Assembly (NCBI RefSeq): GCF_001866055.1
Contig: NZ_MLQS01000017.1
Span: 125,500 to 189,499, forward strand
Direction of reading: 5' to 3'
Source: Anaerobacillus alkalidiazotrophicus
Lineage (GTDB): Bacteria > Bacillota > Bacilli > Bacillales_H > Anaerobacillaceae
Length of the DNA stretch: 64,000 bases
The notes beneath the pieces are model-generated. The model was not told where the DNA came from and searched no databases. It was given only the letters and a program-made list of their open reading frames with translations. Position 1 is the first letter of the stretch, and the number at the start of each line of letters is the position of its first letter. Made by a program: the position numbers and the translations under genes. Shown here piece after piece: positions 1 through 8,792 of this stretch.

Positions 1-210
1 TATATTATGGTTATCGGAGGGCAACTTGTGCAACCATACGGAGAAGTGGCTATCTACACTTCTACCTTTACAGAATGGGCAATCATTGCTGGTGGAATAG
101 CAGCCGCAGTCCTCATTTACATGTTTGGAGTAAAGAAATTCTCCTTAGATGCTTACGGTCATGAAGATACGAAGGTTATCAGAAGTGCTAATCCATCTAA
201 AATCGGATAA
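1..210 (+). CDS. NrfD-type membrane subunit, C-terminal end only
   Basis: The frame is open from base 1, so the start lies before the window and only the last 69 residues are seen. They hold the end of one membrane segment containing 'IMVIGGQLVQPY', one further hydrophobic segment, and a polar tail. A GGQ motif followed by a final helix resembles the end of NrfD/PsrC-type quinol-interacting subunits of molybdopterin oxidoreductases. If right, this is the last gene of an anaerobic respiratory operon, since a terminator follows. The substrate cannot be told from this piece. The neighbouring sensor module is of a kind often found beside tetrathionate or arsenate reductases. Confidence 0.6.
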   Translation, partial: YIMVIGGQLVQPYGEVAIYTSTFTEWAIIAGGIAAAVLIYMFGVKKFSLDAYGHEDTKVIRSANPSKIG

Positions 211-231
211 CTTAGAAAGTAAAAATTTTCG

Positions 232-267
232 AAAGGCTGTTGGTATTTGACCGACAGCTTTTTTTAT
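232..267 (+). terminator. Rho-independent terminator after the NrfD-type gene
   Basis: GGCTGT-TGG pairs with CCGACAGC around a short loop and is followed by a run of seven T. It closes the upstream operon before the repeat. Confidence 0.8.
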
Positions 268-270
268 AGT

Positions 271-530
271 ATCAGAATTTATAACTTTCTAACTTGGAAA
301 CTGTCTAGCTCCAGGCGCCATCGGCTCGATCACTTCAGACAAGCAACGGACTTCAATAACTACTTGAATAACGTCTCTGAATAGCTTCATGCAGCTTTGC
401 TTCGAGGAAGCCTACTTCGAAGCAAAGCTGTCAGACGCAGAAGCACATAGATTTCGGTCAAAAACCGACCGCTACGAGCAGGTCTTCCAGTGTTTGTCGC
501 CGATAGGCGGGCGCCTTGCGCTTTTCTTAT
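271..530 (+). repeat. R1 dispersed repeat, long copy
   Basis: It begins with ATCAGAATTTATAACTTTCT and the block AACTTGGAAACTGTCTAGC, and ends with GCGCCTTGCGCTTTTCTT. Both end blocks recur at about 9.0, 33.6 and 51.7 kb, always on this strand; partial copies are at 21.6 and 45.0 kb. The middle varies and contains a hairpin made of 'GCAGCTTTGCTTCG' and its near complement. Open frames inside it are not genes. A repeat with these ends is familiar from Bacillaceae intergenic regions; its function is unknown. Confidence 0.75.
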
Positions 531-742
531 GTTTTTACCATATGGATCTCAATGTATACAGTTTGAATAAAATGGTATTGCTTCCATTTGAAATCTAACC
601 GTTTGGTGACAATTAAATAAAAAAAACTTTTTTAGTACATCAAAATGTATAATAGAATGATGAGATAAATATTAATCTTTAAATAAATTTAATTTTAAAA
701 ATAAGAATTCTAGGGGGGATTGTCATTAGACGGTTTTGGACG

Positions 743-1639
743 ATGATCATTTTATCATTAATAATAGTAGTTGCTTGTAGTGAAAAACAAGAACTAACCT
801 ACGTTCCCCTTATCTCAACAGAAGAGGAGAATGACACTTCTCTTCTTGAAGAATCTGAGAATGTTATTCGTACAGCATTTGCTTCGGTTGTTTCCCCTGA
901 AGAAACAAGATATAAGTATGATTTATTAATTAAATATTTGGAAGACCACCTCGAGCGACCAATACTGATTATTCAAAAACAAACGTACGATGAGGTTAAT
1001 GAGCTATTAAAAAACGGAGAAGTTGATTTAGCGTTTATTTGTTCACTTTCCTACGTTATTGGCACTGAGGAAGGGTATATGGTTGATGTAGCAACTACTA
1101 TTATTGACAATAGTGATACGTACAGATCCTATATTATTACTCATAAAAATAGTGGCTTAGAAACGTTGGCAGATTTAAAAGGAAAGCGTTTTGCTTTTGC
1201 TGATCCGTATTCTTATACAGGAAGGTTAGCAGCTTTAGAAATGATAGACCAAATGGGTTATACAGCTAACGATTTTTTTGAGGAGACATTTTATACGTAC
1301 AGTCATGATTATTCAGTTAGTGCAGTAGCAAGGGGAGCTGTTGATGGTGCAGCGGTAGATAGTATTTTATTTGATATGTTACTAGATTTGGAGAATGAAG
1401 ATGCAATGCAAATTCAAATTGTACAAAAAGGACCTTGGGCAGGGGCACCTCCAATTGTTGTGTCTCATAAAACGGATGAAAACTTAAAAACAGAAATTAA
1501 GGAACTAATTTTATCGCTTAATGAAAATCCACGTGGGCAACATATATTACAAGAATTGAAAATTCAGGAGTACGTTCCTATAAATCGAGAAAAGTATCAA
1601 CCAATAAGAGATGCAATGAAGTTTATGGGTGAAGACTAA
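743..1639 (+). CDS. PhnD-like periplasmic binding lipoprotein of a sensory module
   Basis: A substrate-binding protein of the phosphate/phosphonate-binding (PhnD/TtrS N-terminal) type, probably anchored outside the membrane by a lipid: the hydrophobic start ends in the lipobox-like 'IIVVACS'. The two-lobed fold is suggested by 'VDLAFICSLSYV' and 'LADLKGKRFAFADPYSYTG'. It overlaps the kinase gene by one base (TAATG), so the two are translated together. Proteins of this type next to kinases usually present an oxyanion or sulfur compound to the sensor. From this ATG the signal peptide lacks the usual basic start and the GGGGGG ribosome site (713-718) is 24 bases away; initiation at the in-frame ATT at 725 would restore both. 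Ligand unknown. Confidence 0.75.
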   Translation: MIILSLIIVVACSEKQELTYVPLISTEEENDTSLLEESENVIRTAFASVVSPEETRYKYDLLIKYLEDHLERPILIIQKQTYDEVNELLKNGEVDLAFICSLSYVIGTEEGYMVDVATTIIDNSDTYRSYIITHKNSGLETLADLKGKRFAFADPYSYTGRLAALEMIDQMGYTANDFFEETFYTYSHDYSVSAVARGAVDGAAVDSILFDMLLDLENEDAMQIQIVQKGPWAGAPPIVVSHKTDENLKTEIKELILSLNENPRGQHILQELKIQEYVPINREKYQPIRDAMKFMGED

Positions 1640-3537
1640 TGTTGAGACATGTAAAGGTTCCGAGCTTTATGACAAGTTGCTCTATTCATGTGAAAATTTA
1701 TGGAATGGTTTTTGCGATCATTTTTTTAATAACAATTATAAGTTTAATAGGAGTAAGGATCTCCATTACAGAAACGTTAACACAACAATTGGATGAAAGG
1801 GTTAAATCAATTGGAAGTGATGTAGCATCTAAAAGTAGTGACTTATTGCTTACCAATAATATATACGCCTTGCAAAAGTTAGTGAATGATACGATACAAA
1901 ATAATAGGGATATTGAGTACGTATTTATTTTAAATGAAAACGGAAGGACGGTTGTTCATTCGTATGAGGATGTATATATAAGTACTGAATTACTTCATGT
2001 TAACGAAGTAGACAAAGATGATCTTCATAATTTGGTTATGTTCGACACTGAAAAAGGAATCATTCGAGATGTGGCTGTTCCGATTGTTAAAGGTTTTGGT
2101 GGTACAGCGAGGGTCGGTTTACGCAGTGATTCACTTGATCAAGCGCTTCAAGATGTCACACAGCAAATGTTTGTCACGATGTTAATTGTACTTATGCTCT
2201 CTTTATTAATTGTGTTAGGGCTCACAAGGGTTATAACTTATCCGATCACACAATTAGTAAATTTAACGAAACAAGTAGCGAAAGGTGATTTTTCATCACG
2301 CATTCATAACTTTTCAAATGATGAAATCGGTAAACTCACTCATTCATTTAATTCAATGTTAGAGAATTTAGAAAAGGCAAGAAACGAAAAAGAAAAATAC
2401 TATAAAGAAGTGTTAACAAGAAACAGAGAATTAACATTATTAAATAACATCTCTGCAAATATAAAAACAGTTGAGGAATTAAGAAACGTTTTAGAAAAAT
2501 TTGTAGAGAATTTAGTAAGTGAACTTTCCTTAAACAGTGCCTTAATTCAAATAAAAGTAGATAATGATTATGAAACGTTTTTTAATTCGAAAGAAAACTG
2601 TTTAGTAGAATTTGAATTACTTAATAAACAAGATAGCCATTGCCTTTGTACTAGTACCGAAAAAAAGGTTAATAATTCACTACCTCTTATTGTAAAGGAG
2701 CAAAATGTTGGGAAAATAGAAATATGTAGTTTAAAAGAGCTCGACCCTTACTCCGTAAAAATAATAAAATCTATTTGTAATCAATTATCTGTCACTATTG
2801 AAAATATACAACTATGGCAAGAACTTAGGAAGAAAGAAAAAGTTCGACAAATGCTCCTTGGAAAAGTAATGACGGTACAAGAAGAAGAACGGAAACGGAT
2901 TGCACGAGAACTTCATGATGAGACGAGTCACTCTTTATCATCAATATTGTTAGGGTTAAAGGTATTGCAAGAGGTAGACGATGAAAATCAGAGACAGCGT
3001 GAAATTACGAAGCTAAGAAACTTGGCTCATCAAACAATTGAAGAAGTTCATGACTTAGCCTGGCAACTACGTCCGAGCATCTTGGATAAGTTTGGATTAA
3101 AAGTAGCTATTGAGCGCTACACTGATGAGTTTAAAAAGAAATATCCTGTAGAATTTGATTTGATTTTAAAGGGTATTGAGAAAGAAAGACTTAGACCGGA
3201 AGTGGAAACGGCTATATTTAGAGTTGTCCAAGAGTCGTTAACCAATATTTTGAAATATGCAAATGCAACATCTGTTAGTGTCATTATTATGAAGAATGGC
3301 CAGATGATTTCTGTGATCATTGAGGATGATGGTATAGGTTTTCAAGTAGAAGAAGTGTTAAATAAAGATCCTTCAAAATATAATTTAGGGATTAGAGGGA
3401 TGCAAGAAAGAGTTTCGTTATTAGGTGGAACGTTTAATATTGAATCTGAAATTGATGAAGGGACTGCTGTCATGGTGAAAATCTCATTAAAAGATGGAGG
3501 AGGAGAACTTCTTGACAATCAAAATCATGCTAGCTGA
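1639..3537 (+). CDS. Membrane sensor histidine kinase (HisKA_3, NarX/LiaS type)
   Basis: A 632-residue kinase. In order: a membrane helix near residues 22-42, an extracytoplasmic sensor region to about 175, a second helix near 178-200, a HAMP linker ('YPITQLVNLTKQVAKGDF'), a GAF-like stretch (about 265-395), the HisKA_3 phosphoacceptor 'RIARELHDETSHSL' near 425, and an ATPase domain with N-box 'QESLTNILKYA' and G-box 'EDDGIGF'. The gene overlaps both neighbours. The likely job is to read the ligand state of the preceding lipoprotein and phosphorylate the following regulator. The layout recalls ArrSKR and TtrSR systems that switch on arsenate or tetrathionate respiration; that link is inferred from gene order only. 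Confidence 0.88.
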   Translation: MLRHVKVPSFMTSCSIHVKIYGMVFAIIFLITIISLIGVRISITETLTQQLDERVKSIGSDVASKSSDLLLTNNIYALQKLVNDTIQNNRDIEYVFILNENGRTVVHSYEDVYISTELLHVNEVDKDDLHNLVMFDTEKGIIRDVAVPIVKGFGGTARVGLRSDSLDQALQDVTQQMFVTMLIVLMLSLLIVLGLTRVITYPITQLVNLTKQVAKGDFSSRIHNFSNDEIGKLTHSFNSMLENLEKARNEKEKYYKEVLTRNRELTLLNNISANIKTVEELRNVLEKFVENLVSELSLNSALIQIKVDNDYETFFNSKENCLVEFELLNKQDSHCLCTSTEKKVNNSLPLIVKEQNVGKIEICSLKELDPYSVKIIKSICNQLSVTIENIQLWQELRKKEKVRQMLLGKVMTVQEEERKRIARELHDETSHSLSSILLGLKVLQEVDDENQRQREITKLRNLAHQTIEEVHDLAWQLRPSILDKFGLKVAIERYTDEFKKKYPVEFDLILKGIEKERLRPEVETAIFRVVQESLTNILKYANATSVSVIIMKNGQMISVIIEDDGIGFQVEEVLNKDPSKYNLGIRGMQERVSLLGGTFNIESEIDEGTAVMVKISLKDGGGELLDNQNHAS

Positions 3538-4168
3538 TGATCACCCAGTTTTTCGCTCAGGTTTAAAAAATATAATTTTAACAGAGAAAGATTTTGAAAT
3601 TGTAGCGGAAGCCGAAAATGGAAATATTGCTATTGAGAAGGCAGAAAAATATACACCTGACATTATAATCATGGATATAAATATGCCCCAAAAAGATGGA
3701 ATTGAAGCGACGAAAATAATAAAAGAAAAAGTTCCAGATACAAAGATACTAATCCTAACGATGTATTCTGACGAGGCCTATTTAAAAGAAGGATTAAATG
3801 CAGGAGCATCAGGGTATGTTTTGAAGAGAGCTGTTGATACGGAGTTAATTGCTGCTGTTCAGACGGTATTAAGTGGAGAGCACTATATATATCCTACATT
3901 AATCCCTAGTTTATATGCTAAACCTAATGAAAGTGAACAAGAAAGTGAAGTAGGATCAGAAGTTGACTTATTGAGTCCAAGAGAGAGAGAAGTATTAAAA
4001 TATATCGCTCTTGGTTATACACAAAAAGAAATATCTACGGAATTATTTATTAGTATTAAAACCGTAGATACGTATAAGGCAAGAATAATGGAAAAAATAG
4101 GCGCAAAGAAAAAATCAAATTTAGTTAGATATGCACTAAAGCATGGGATTATATCTAGTAAAGATTAA
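3512..4168 (+). CDS. NarL/LuxR-family response regulator
   Basis: A receiver domain ('MLADDHPVFRSG', phosphoacceptor Asp in 'DIIIMDINMPQKDG', Lys in 'YVLKRA') is followed by a LuxR-type helix-turn-helix ('LSPREREVLKYIALGYTQKE'). The start chosen is TTG at 3512, six bases after a strong GGAGGAGGAG inside the kinase gene, giving 218 residues. It overlaps the kinase by 26 bases, so it is its cognate regulator. Its targets probably include the respiratory operon that ends at the left edge of the window. Confidence 0.9.
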   Translation: MTIKIMLADDHPVFRSGLKNIILTEKDFEIVAEAENGNIAIEKAEKYTPDIIIMDINMPQKDGIEATKIIKEKVPDTKILILTMYSDEAYLKEGLNAGASGYVLKRAVDTELIAAVQTVLSGEHYIYPTLIPSLYAKPNESEQESEVGSEVDLLSPREREVLKYIALGYTQKEISTELFISIKTVDTYKARIMEKIGAKKKSNLVRYALKHGIISSKD

Positions 4169-4176
4169 TAATGTTG

Positions 4177-4219
4177 GCAGTTTTTTAATGTAAAATACAT
4201 TGGAAAACTGCTTTTTTTG
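4177..4219 (+). terminator. Terminator of the sensory operon
   Basis: GCAGTTTT pairs with AAAACTGC around a loop that itself can pair (ATGTAAAATACAT), followed by seven T. Confidence 0.8.
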
Positions 4220-4440
4220 AGGGAATGAATTTAATGTTGTGAGTGATTTTGCTACTTTTTGCAGTCAAAGTTGGATTTGTGCAAGTAGGAGGGTGAACTC
4301 TCGTAAGTGAAACTTTAAAATGAAAAGTGAAAGGATCAACCCAACAAGAAAACCGTCAGTAAATGCCTCCTTTTAGACCTACTATTTCCACATTATCTTC
4401 ATCAACTATAAAAAAATTCCTTTTTCATCCTTTCATCCCC
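4220..4440. other. Intergenic stretch, no gene seen
   Basis: AT-rich DNA between the regulator terminator and the cysH promoter. I see no credible frame or conserved RNA in it. Confidence 0.5.
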
Positions 4441-4469
4441 TTGACAAAAGTCAGAAATTTTCTTAAAAT
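4441..4469 (+). promoter_or_regulatory. Probable sigma-A promoter of the cysH operon
   Basis: TTGACA (4441-4446), a 17-base spacer and TAAAAT (4464-4469). It lies about 240 bases before cysH, leaving a long leader. Two GGAATT motifs 18 bases apart (4502 and 4516) follow; they recall the conserved half of CymR sites, but this is a weak match. Confidence 0.65.
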
Positions 4470-4541
4470 CTTATTAAGTAATTAAACATATGAAAATACT
4501 CGGAATTAAAAACTTGGAATTGAGCTGACTAGACAAACTAG

Positions 4542-4586
4542 AGGTGACATTAAGTTTCTAAAGGGAACTTTGTGTCGCCTTTTTAA
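4542..4586 (+). terminator. Attenuator-like hairpin in the cysH leader
   Basis: AGGTGACA pairs with TGTCGCCT and, inside it, AAGTTTC pairs with GGGAACTT. The stem is followed by TTTTT, so it is a good intrinsic terminator placed between the promoter and cysH. The leader in front of it (about 4476-4541) contains the small repeat CTAGACAAACTAG. I could not fit it to an S-box, T-box or other riboswitch I know. Confidence 0.65.
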
Positions 4587-4706
4587 AAAAGTAATAACAA
4601 ACAATTAGGTTTACGTAGAAACAGTTATCAATCAACTATCATTAATGAATTAAAGCGCATGAAAAATTTATGAACTGTAAAAATTTGAACGTGAGGGGGA
4701 AGCTCA

Positions 4707-5417
4707 ATGGCGAAACTGTCCTACAAAACAGTGACAGACGATGAGTTGAAGAATTTAAATGAACAGCTTGCCAAAAAGGATGCTATCGATATTTTAAAAT
4801 GGGCATATAATCACTTTGGTGACGATATTGTTTATGCATGTAGCTTTGGTGCAGAGGGAATTGTACTTATTGATTTAATTAGTAAAGTAAATAAAAATGC
4901 TACCATCGTATTCTTAGATACTGAGTTACATTTTGAAGAAACATACGCACTTATTGAAAAAGTAAAAGCAAAATATCCAACATTAAACATTGAATTAAAG
5001 AAGCCTGAGCTTACAGTAGCAGAACAAAATGAACAATATGGAAATGAACTGTGGAAAACGAGTCCTGATCAATGCTGTAAAGTTAGAAAGTTAAAACCTT
5101 TAGAAGAGGAATTATCTAAATACCAAGCATGGATATCGGGATTAAGAAGAGAGCAGTCGGAAACTAGAGCACATGTCCAATTCGTAAACCACGATAATCG
5201 CTTTCAATCTATAAAAGTATGTCCTCTCATTCATTGGTCTTGGGATGAGATTTGGATGTATATTAAATTACATCAACTTCCATATAATGAGCTTCATGAT
5301 CAAAATTATCCGAGTATTGGCTGTGCAAACTGTACGCTCCCAGTAGCCGATGGGGGAGATACACGTGAGGGTCGCTGGGCTAATTCTGGTAAGGTAGAAT
5401 GTGGGCTTCATCAATAA
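4707..5417 (+). CDS. cysH: Adenylylsulfate / phosphoadenylylsulfate reductase
   Basis: Reduces activated sulfate (APS and/or PAPS) to sulfite with thioredoxin electrons in the cytoplasm. The protein (236 residues) has the PP-loop-like 'YACSFGAEG', the arginine motif 'SGLRREQSETRA' and two cysteine pairs, 'DQCCKVRK' and 'IGCANCT'. Such pairs bind a [4Fe-4S] cluster in APS-type reductases; the C-terminal 'ECGLH' cysteine is the catalytic one. It is the first gene of cysH-sat-cysP-cysC. RBS GAGGGGG lies just before ATG. B. subtilis CysH, also cluster-bearing, is reported to use both APS and PAPS, which would fit the presence of cysC here. Confidence 0.95.
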   Translation: MAKLSYKTVTDDELKNLNEQLAKKDAIDILKWAYNHFGDDIVYACSFGAEGIVLIDLISKVNKNATIVFLDTELHFEETYALIEKVKAKYPTLNIELKKPELTVAEQNEQYGNELWKTSPDQCCKVRKLKPLEEELSKYQAWISGLRREQSETRAHVQFVNHDNRFQSIKVCPLIHWSWDEIWMYIKLHQLPYNELHDQNYPSIGCANCTLPVADGGDTREGRWANSGKVECGLHQ

Positions 5418-5448
5418 AGTAAGTAATATTTTTTAGGAGGAGTTAATA

Positions 5449-6603
5449 ATGAGTTTAAGTATTCCACACGGTGGTTCTTTAGTAAATCGTTTTAATAGTC
5501 AATATGATTTTTCACATATAAAAGCTGAGGTAGAGTTAGATGATTTTGCCTTATCAGATTTAAAGTTAATTGCTAATGGTGCATTTAGTCCTCTTACAGG
5601 ATTTTTAGGAGAAGCAGATTATGAGAGAGTCGTTAATGAAATGCGTTTAGCGGATGGTACGGTTTGGAGCATTCCAATTACCCTCCCTGTAACAAAAGAA
5701 AAAGCAGATCAACTAACAATTGGCGAAGAAGTAAAACTTACAGTTAACGGAACAGTTTATGGTGTACTAGAGCTTAAAGAAGTTTATGTACCAAACAAAA
5801 CAGAAGAAGCAGCGAACGTATACAAGACGACAGACCTTGCTCATCCTGGTGTAGCAAAACTTTTTGCTCGTCCGGATGTGTATATTGCTGGTCCTATTAC
5901 TCTAGTGAAAAAGATTGAAGCAGATAGATTTCAAGAGTTTTATCTTGATCCAGTTGAGACGAGAGAAAAGTTTACTAGTTTAGGATGGAATACAGTTGTA
6001 GGTTTCCAAACTCGTAATCCAGTTCATCGCGCTCATGAATATATTCAAAAGTCAGCTTTAGAAATTGTCGATGGCTTATTTTTAAATCCATTAGTTGGAG
6101 AAACAAAGTCTGATGATATTCCTGCTGATGTGAGAATGGAAAGCTATCAAGTGTTACTTAAAAACTATTATCCAGAAAACCGAGTTTTCTTAGCAGTTTT
6201 CCCTGCAGCGATGCGCTATGCTGGACCAAGGGAAGCTATCTTCCATGCCATGGTTCGTAAAAACTATGGATGTACTCATTTTATTGTTGGGCGTGACCAT
6301 GCTGGTGTTGGTGACTATTATGGAACGTATGATGCTCAATTAATTTTCCGTAATTTCACTGAAAAAGAGCTAGGTATTACACCACTTTTCTTTGAACATA
6401 GTTTTTATTGCAAAAAGTGTGGGAACATGGCAAGTACAAAGACGTGCCCACATGGTAAGGAAGATCGAGTTATCTTATCTGGTACAAAAGTACGTCAAAT
6501 GCTTAGTAATGGGGAGGTTCCACCTCCAGAATTTAGTAGAAAAGAAGTTGTTGAAGTATTGATTAATGGTCTAGCCGGAAAAGTAGCACAGCTAACAAAA
6601 TAG
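5449..6603 (+). CDS. sat: Sulfate adenylyltransferase (ATP sulfurylase)
   Basis: Joins sulfate and ATP to give APS and pyrophosphate, the first step of sulfate assimilation. At 384 residues it has the usual length of the monofunctional bacterial enzyme. The active-site signature '[12 protein letters not shown]' (Q-x-R-N-P-x-H-x-x-H) is near residue 187 and '[11 protein letters not shown]' near residue 280. A later four-cysteine-type site, 'CKKCGNM...TCPHG', probably binds zinc. RBS AGGAGG; it starts 31 bases after cysH. Confidence 0.96.
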   Translation: MSLSIPHGGSLVNRFNSQYDFSHIKAEVELDDFALSDLKLIANGAFSPLTGFLGEADYERVVNEMRLADGTVWSIPITLPVTKEKADQLTIGEEVKLTVNGTVYGVLELKEVYVPNKTEEAANVYKTTDLAHPGVAKLFARPDVYIAGPITLVKKIEADRFQEFYLDPVETREKFTSLGWNTVVGFQTRNPVHRAHEYIQKSALEIVDGLFLNPLVGETKSDDIPADVRMESYQVLLKNYYPENRVFLAVFPAAMRYAGPREAIFHAMVRKNYGCTHFIVGRDHAGVGDYYGTYDAQLIFRNFTEKELGITPLFFEHSFYCKKCGNMASTKTCPHGKEDRVILSGTKVRQMLSNGEVPPPEFSRKEVVEVLINGLAGKVAQLTK

Positions 6604-6647
6604 TTTATGGGCAATGTAGTAGAAGAAGTTTGATTGAGCGAATAAGA

Positions 6648-6686
6648 CAGTCACCTAAGTATAAATGGTATTCACTTAGGTGACTG
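6648..6686 (+). other. Perfect 13-bp inverted repeat between sat and cysP
   Basis: CAGTCACCTAAGT and its exact complement flank a 13-base loop. No T-run follows on the plus strand, so it is more likely an RNA processing or stabilising stem than a terminator. It sits in an unusually long (171-base) gap within the operon. Confidence 0.6.
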
Positions 6687-6774
6687 ACAATTGTAGCCAG
6701 CTGACAAAGAAGTTTGCCGTTTATCAATTGCCAAAACACGTTACAATTTCCGATAGTAGGAAAGGAAGAGGAAG

Positions 6775-7854
6775 ATGGTATTAATCATCGTAGCTTTTAT
6801 TATTGCCTTCTTTTTTGCGATGAACATTGGTGCTAGTGGAACGGCTGCAGCAATGGGACCTGCATATGGAAGCGGTGCAGTTAAAACGAAAAGAACAGCG
6901 ATGCTTATTGTAGCAGTTTTTGCTTTTTTAGGAGCATTAGCAGGTGGAGAGGTTGTTAAAACAATTGGAGGGGGGATTATTCCCTCTGACATTGTAAATG
7001 TTGAAATTACAATCATCATATTAGCTGCTGCGTGTTTGACATTATTTATCGCTAATTTACTAGGTATCCCACTCTCAACAAGTGAAGTTGTAGTAGGTTC
7101 ACTCGTTGGAGCAGGTATGGCCTTTCAAGCAGTATATTTCGACCGTCTCATCGTAATTGTTTCTTTTTGGGTAATTGTACCAATTGTTGCGTTTGTTTTA
7201 GCTATTGCTGCTGGTCATCTTATTCGTTTTTTAGAAAGGAAGTTTCCGGCATTAAAGAACAAAGGGAAATGGCATAAATGGCTCGTATTTTTATTAGTTA
7301 TTTCAGGTGGTTTTGAAGCCTATGCTGCCGGAATGAATAATGTAGCAAATGCGGTTGGTCCCTTAGTAGGTGCAGGATTGATTGAAGTAAGTACAGCTGT
7401 TATTGTTGGAGGCTTGTTCGTTTCATTAGGTGCAGTAATTCTTGGTGGGAAAGTACTTGAGACAAATGGTAAGAAGATTACTAGACTTTCATTATTACAA
7501 GGAAGTGCCGTTTCTATTACCGGTGGGTCATTAGTTATTATTGCTTCCATCTTTGGTTTACCTGTCCCATTAACACAAGTAACGACCTCAGCAATTATTG
7601 GAATTGGAACAGTAAATAATGGTTTTAAGGTAATGCAAAAAGATATTATAAAAAAAATCGCAATGGTCTGGGTAGTTTCGCCTGTTTTTTCTCTAGTAAT
7701 TTGTTACGGTTTAATTACACTCTTTTTAAAAGCAGATTTTTACACAAGCTTTGTTATTATTAGTGTGTTTATTGCGACGATTGGATCGGTCCAACTGGCT
7801 CAAGCAGCGAGAAGAGAAAGAAGCGCTATTCACGATCAAGGTGGCGGAATTTAA
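6775..7854 (+). CDS. cysP: Sulfate permease of the PiT family
   Basis: A 359-residue membrane protein with about ten to eleven hydrophobic segments and two halves of the PiT type: 'FAMNIGASGTAAAMGPAYG' near the start and 'AAGMNNVANAVGPLVGAG' near residue 190, which are the GAND-like repeats of phosphate/sulfate carriers. B. subtilis CysP, a PiT-family sulfate transporter, lies in the same operon, so sulfate is the most likely substrate. The RBS is the purine stretch just before ATG. Confidence 0.9.
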   Translation: MVLIIVAFIIAFFFAMNIGASGTAAAMGPAYGSGAVKTKRTAMLIVAVFAFLGALAGGEVVKTIGGGIIPSDIVNVEITIIILAAACLTLFIANLLGIPLSTSEVVVGSLVGAGMAFQAVYFDRLIVIVSFWVIVPIVAFVLAIAAGHLIRFLERKFPALKNKGKWHKWLVFLLVISGGFEAYAAGMNNVANAVGPLVGAGLIEVSTAVIVGGLFVSLGAVILGGKVLETNGKKITRLSLLQGSAVSITGGSLVIIASIFGLPVPLTQVTTSAIIGIGTVNNGFKVMQKDIIKKIAMVWVVSPVFSLVICYGLITLFLKADFYTSFVIISVFIATIGSVQLAQAARRERSAIHDQGGGI

Positions 7855-7876
7855 ATTTTAAAAAGTGGGGGTTACT

Positions 7877-8470
7877 ATGTCAAGCAATATTGTCTGGCAC
7901 GAAACGACAATTTCAAAGAGTGAACGTCAAGAAAAGAAAGGTCATAAGAGTTGTATCTTATGGTTCACAGGTTTATCTGGCTCTGGAAAGTCTACCTTAG
8001 CCAATGCTGTTGAAGCAGCATTAATTCAACGTAACGTACATTCATATGTACTAGATGGTGATAACGTTCGACATGGATTAAATAAAGGCCTTGGGTTTAC
8101 CGAAGAAGACCGAAAAGAAAACATTCGCAGAATTGGAGAAGTTTCAAAATTGTTTGTAGATGCGGGTGTTATTACATTAACAGCGTTTATCTCGCCTTTC
8201 CGTGAAGACCGTGATCAAGTAAGAGCACTAGTAGAAAAAGGGGAATTTATCGAAATCTTTGTAAATGCATCACTTGAAACATGTGAGAGCCGCGATCCAA
8301 AAGGACTTTATGAAAAAGCTCGTGCAGGTATTATTCCTAATTTTACAGGAATAAGTTCTCCGTATGAACAACCAGAAAATCCAGAGTTAACAATAGAAAC
8401 CGATAAACTTTCAATTGAAGAAAGCGTAGCAAAAGTTATTCAATACCTAGAAACGAAAGAAATAATCTAG
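7877..8470 (+). CDS. cysC: Adenylylsulfate kinase
   Basis: Phosphorylates APS to PAPS. The 197-residue protein has the P-loop '[11 protein letters not shown]' near residue 32, the APS-binding '[16 protein letters not shown]', and '[13 protein letters not shown]', all typical of CysC. An in-frame GTG lies at 7865, but it sits within the GTGGGGG ribosome site of the ATG at 7877, so the ATG is chosen. It is the last gene of the operon, 22 bases after cysP. The siroheme genes that follow in B. subtilis are absent here. Confidence 0.95.
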   Translation: MSSNIVWHETTISKSERQEKKGHKSCILWFTGLSGSGKSTLANAVEAALIQRNVHSYVLDGDNVRHGLNKGLGFTEEDRKENIRRIGEVSKLFVDAGVITLTAFISPFREDRDQVRALVEKGEFIEIFVNASLETCESRDPKGLYEKARAGIIPNFTGISSPYEQPENPELTIETDKLSIEESVAKVIQYLETKEII

Positions 8471-8521
8471 TCGTATCTATCCTGATGTATAGGAAAGTTT
8501 CAAAACTGACTAGTCTTTATT

Positions 8522-8563
8522 AAAAGAGCGTTTGTTCATAACTGTGTGAACAAACGCTCTTTT
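8522..8563 (+). terminator. Terminator of the cysH operon
   Basis: AAAAGAGCGTTTGTTCA and its perfect complement around an 8-base loop; the second arm ends in TTTT. Confidence 0.9.
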
Positions 8564-8566
8564 ATA

Positions 8567-8792
8567 CTTTAAGAAAGTTTAACTTCTCTAAAGGAATAAA
8601 GTATAAGAAACACTAGGGCTTTCGCTTTAGGACTTGGTGATAAGCCAAGCTTTTCTAACATTCATTGTGTCCATTTTAGGTAGAATCTCAAACTTAGGTG
8701 TCATTTACAGTCTCTTTACCATAGATTAGTAATAAGACAACGCTCATCAGCCATATACATTATAAAATATTAAAACTTGAGGTGAGGCATTG
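8567..8792. other. Intergenic stretch with a short shared motif
   Basis: No gene. The piece 8613-8665 (GGCTTTCGC ... GATAAGCCAAGCTTTTCTAAC) closely matches 51627-51680, so it is another small dispersed sequence able to fold through AAGCC/GGCTT. Confidence 0.45.

Noticed and set aside
389..598. Frame of 69 codons
   Set aside because: It lies mostly within an R1 repeat; the same stretch at 51871-52083 has a different frame and product.
4441..4706. S-box riboswitch before cysH, as in B. subtilis
   Set aside because: The fixed core (GAGGGACNGGCCC, GCAACC, AGGTGC) is missing; only a terminator-like stem is present.
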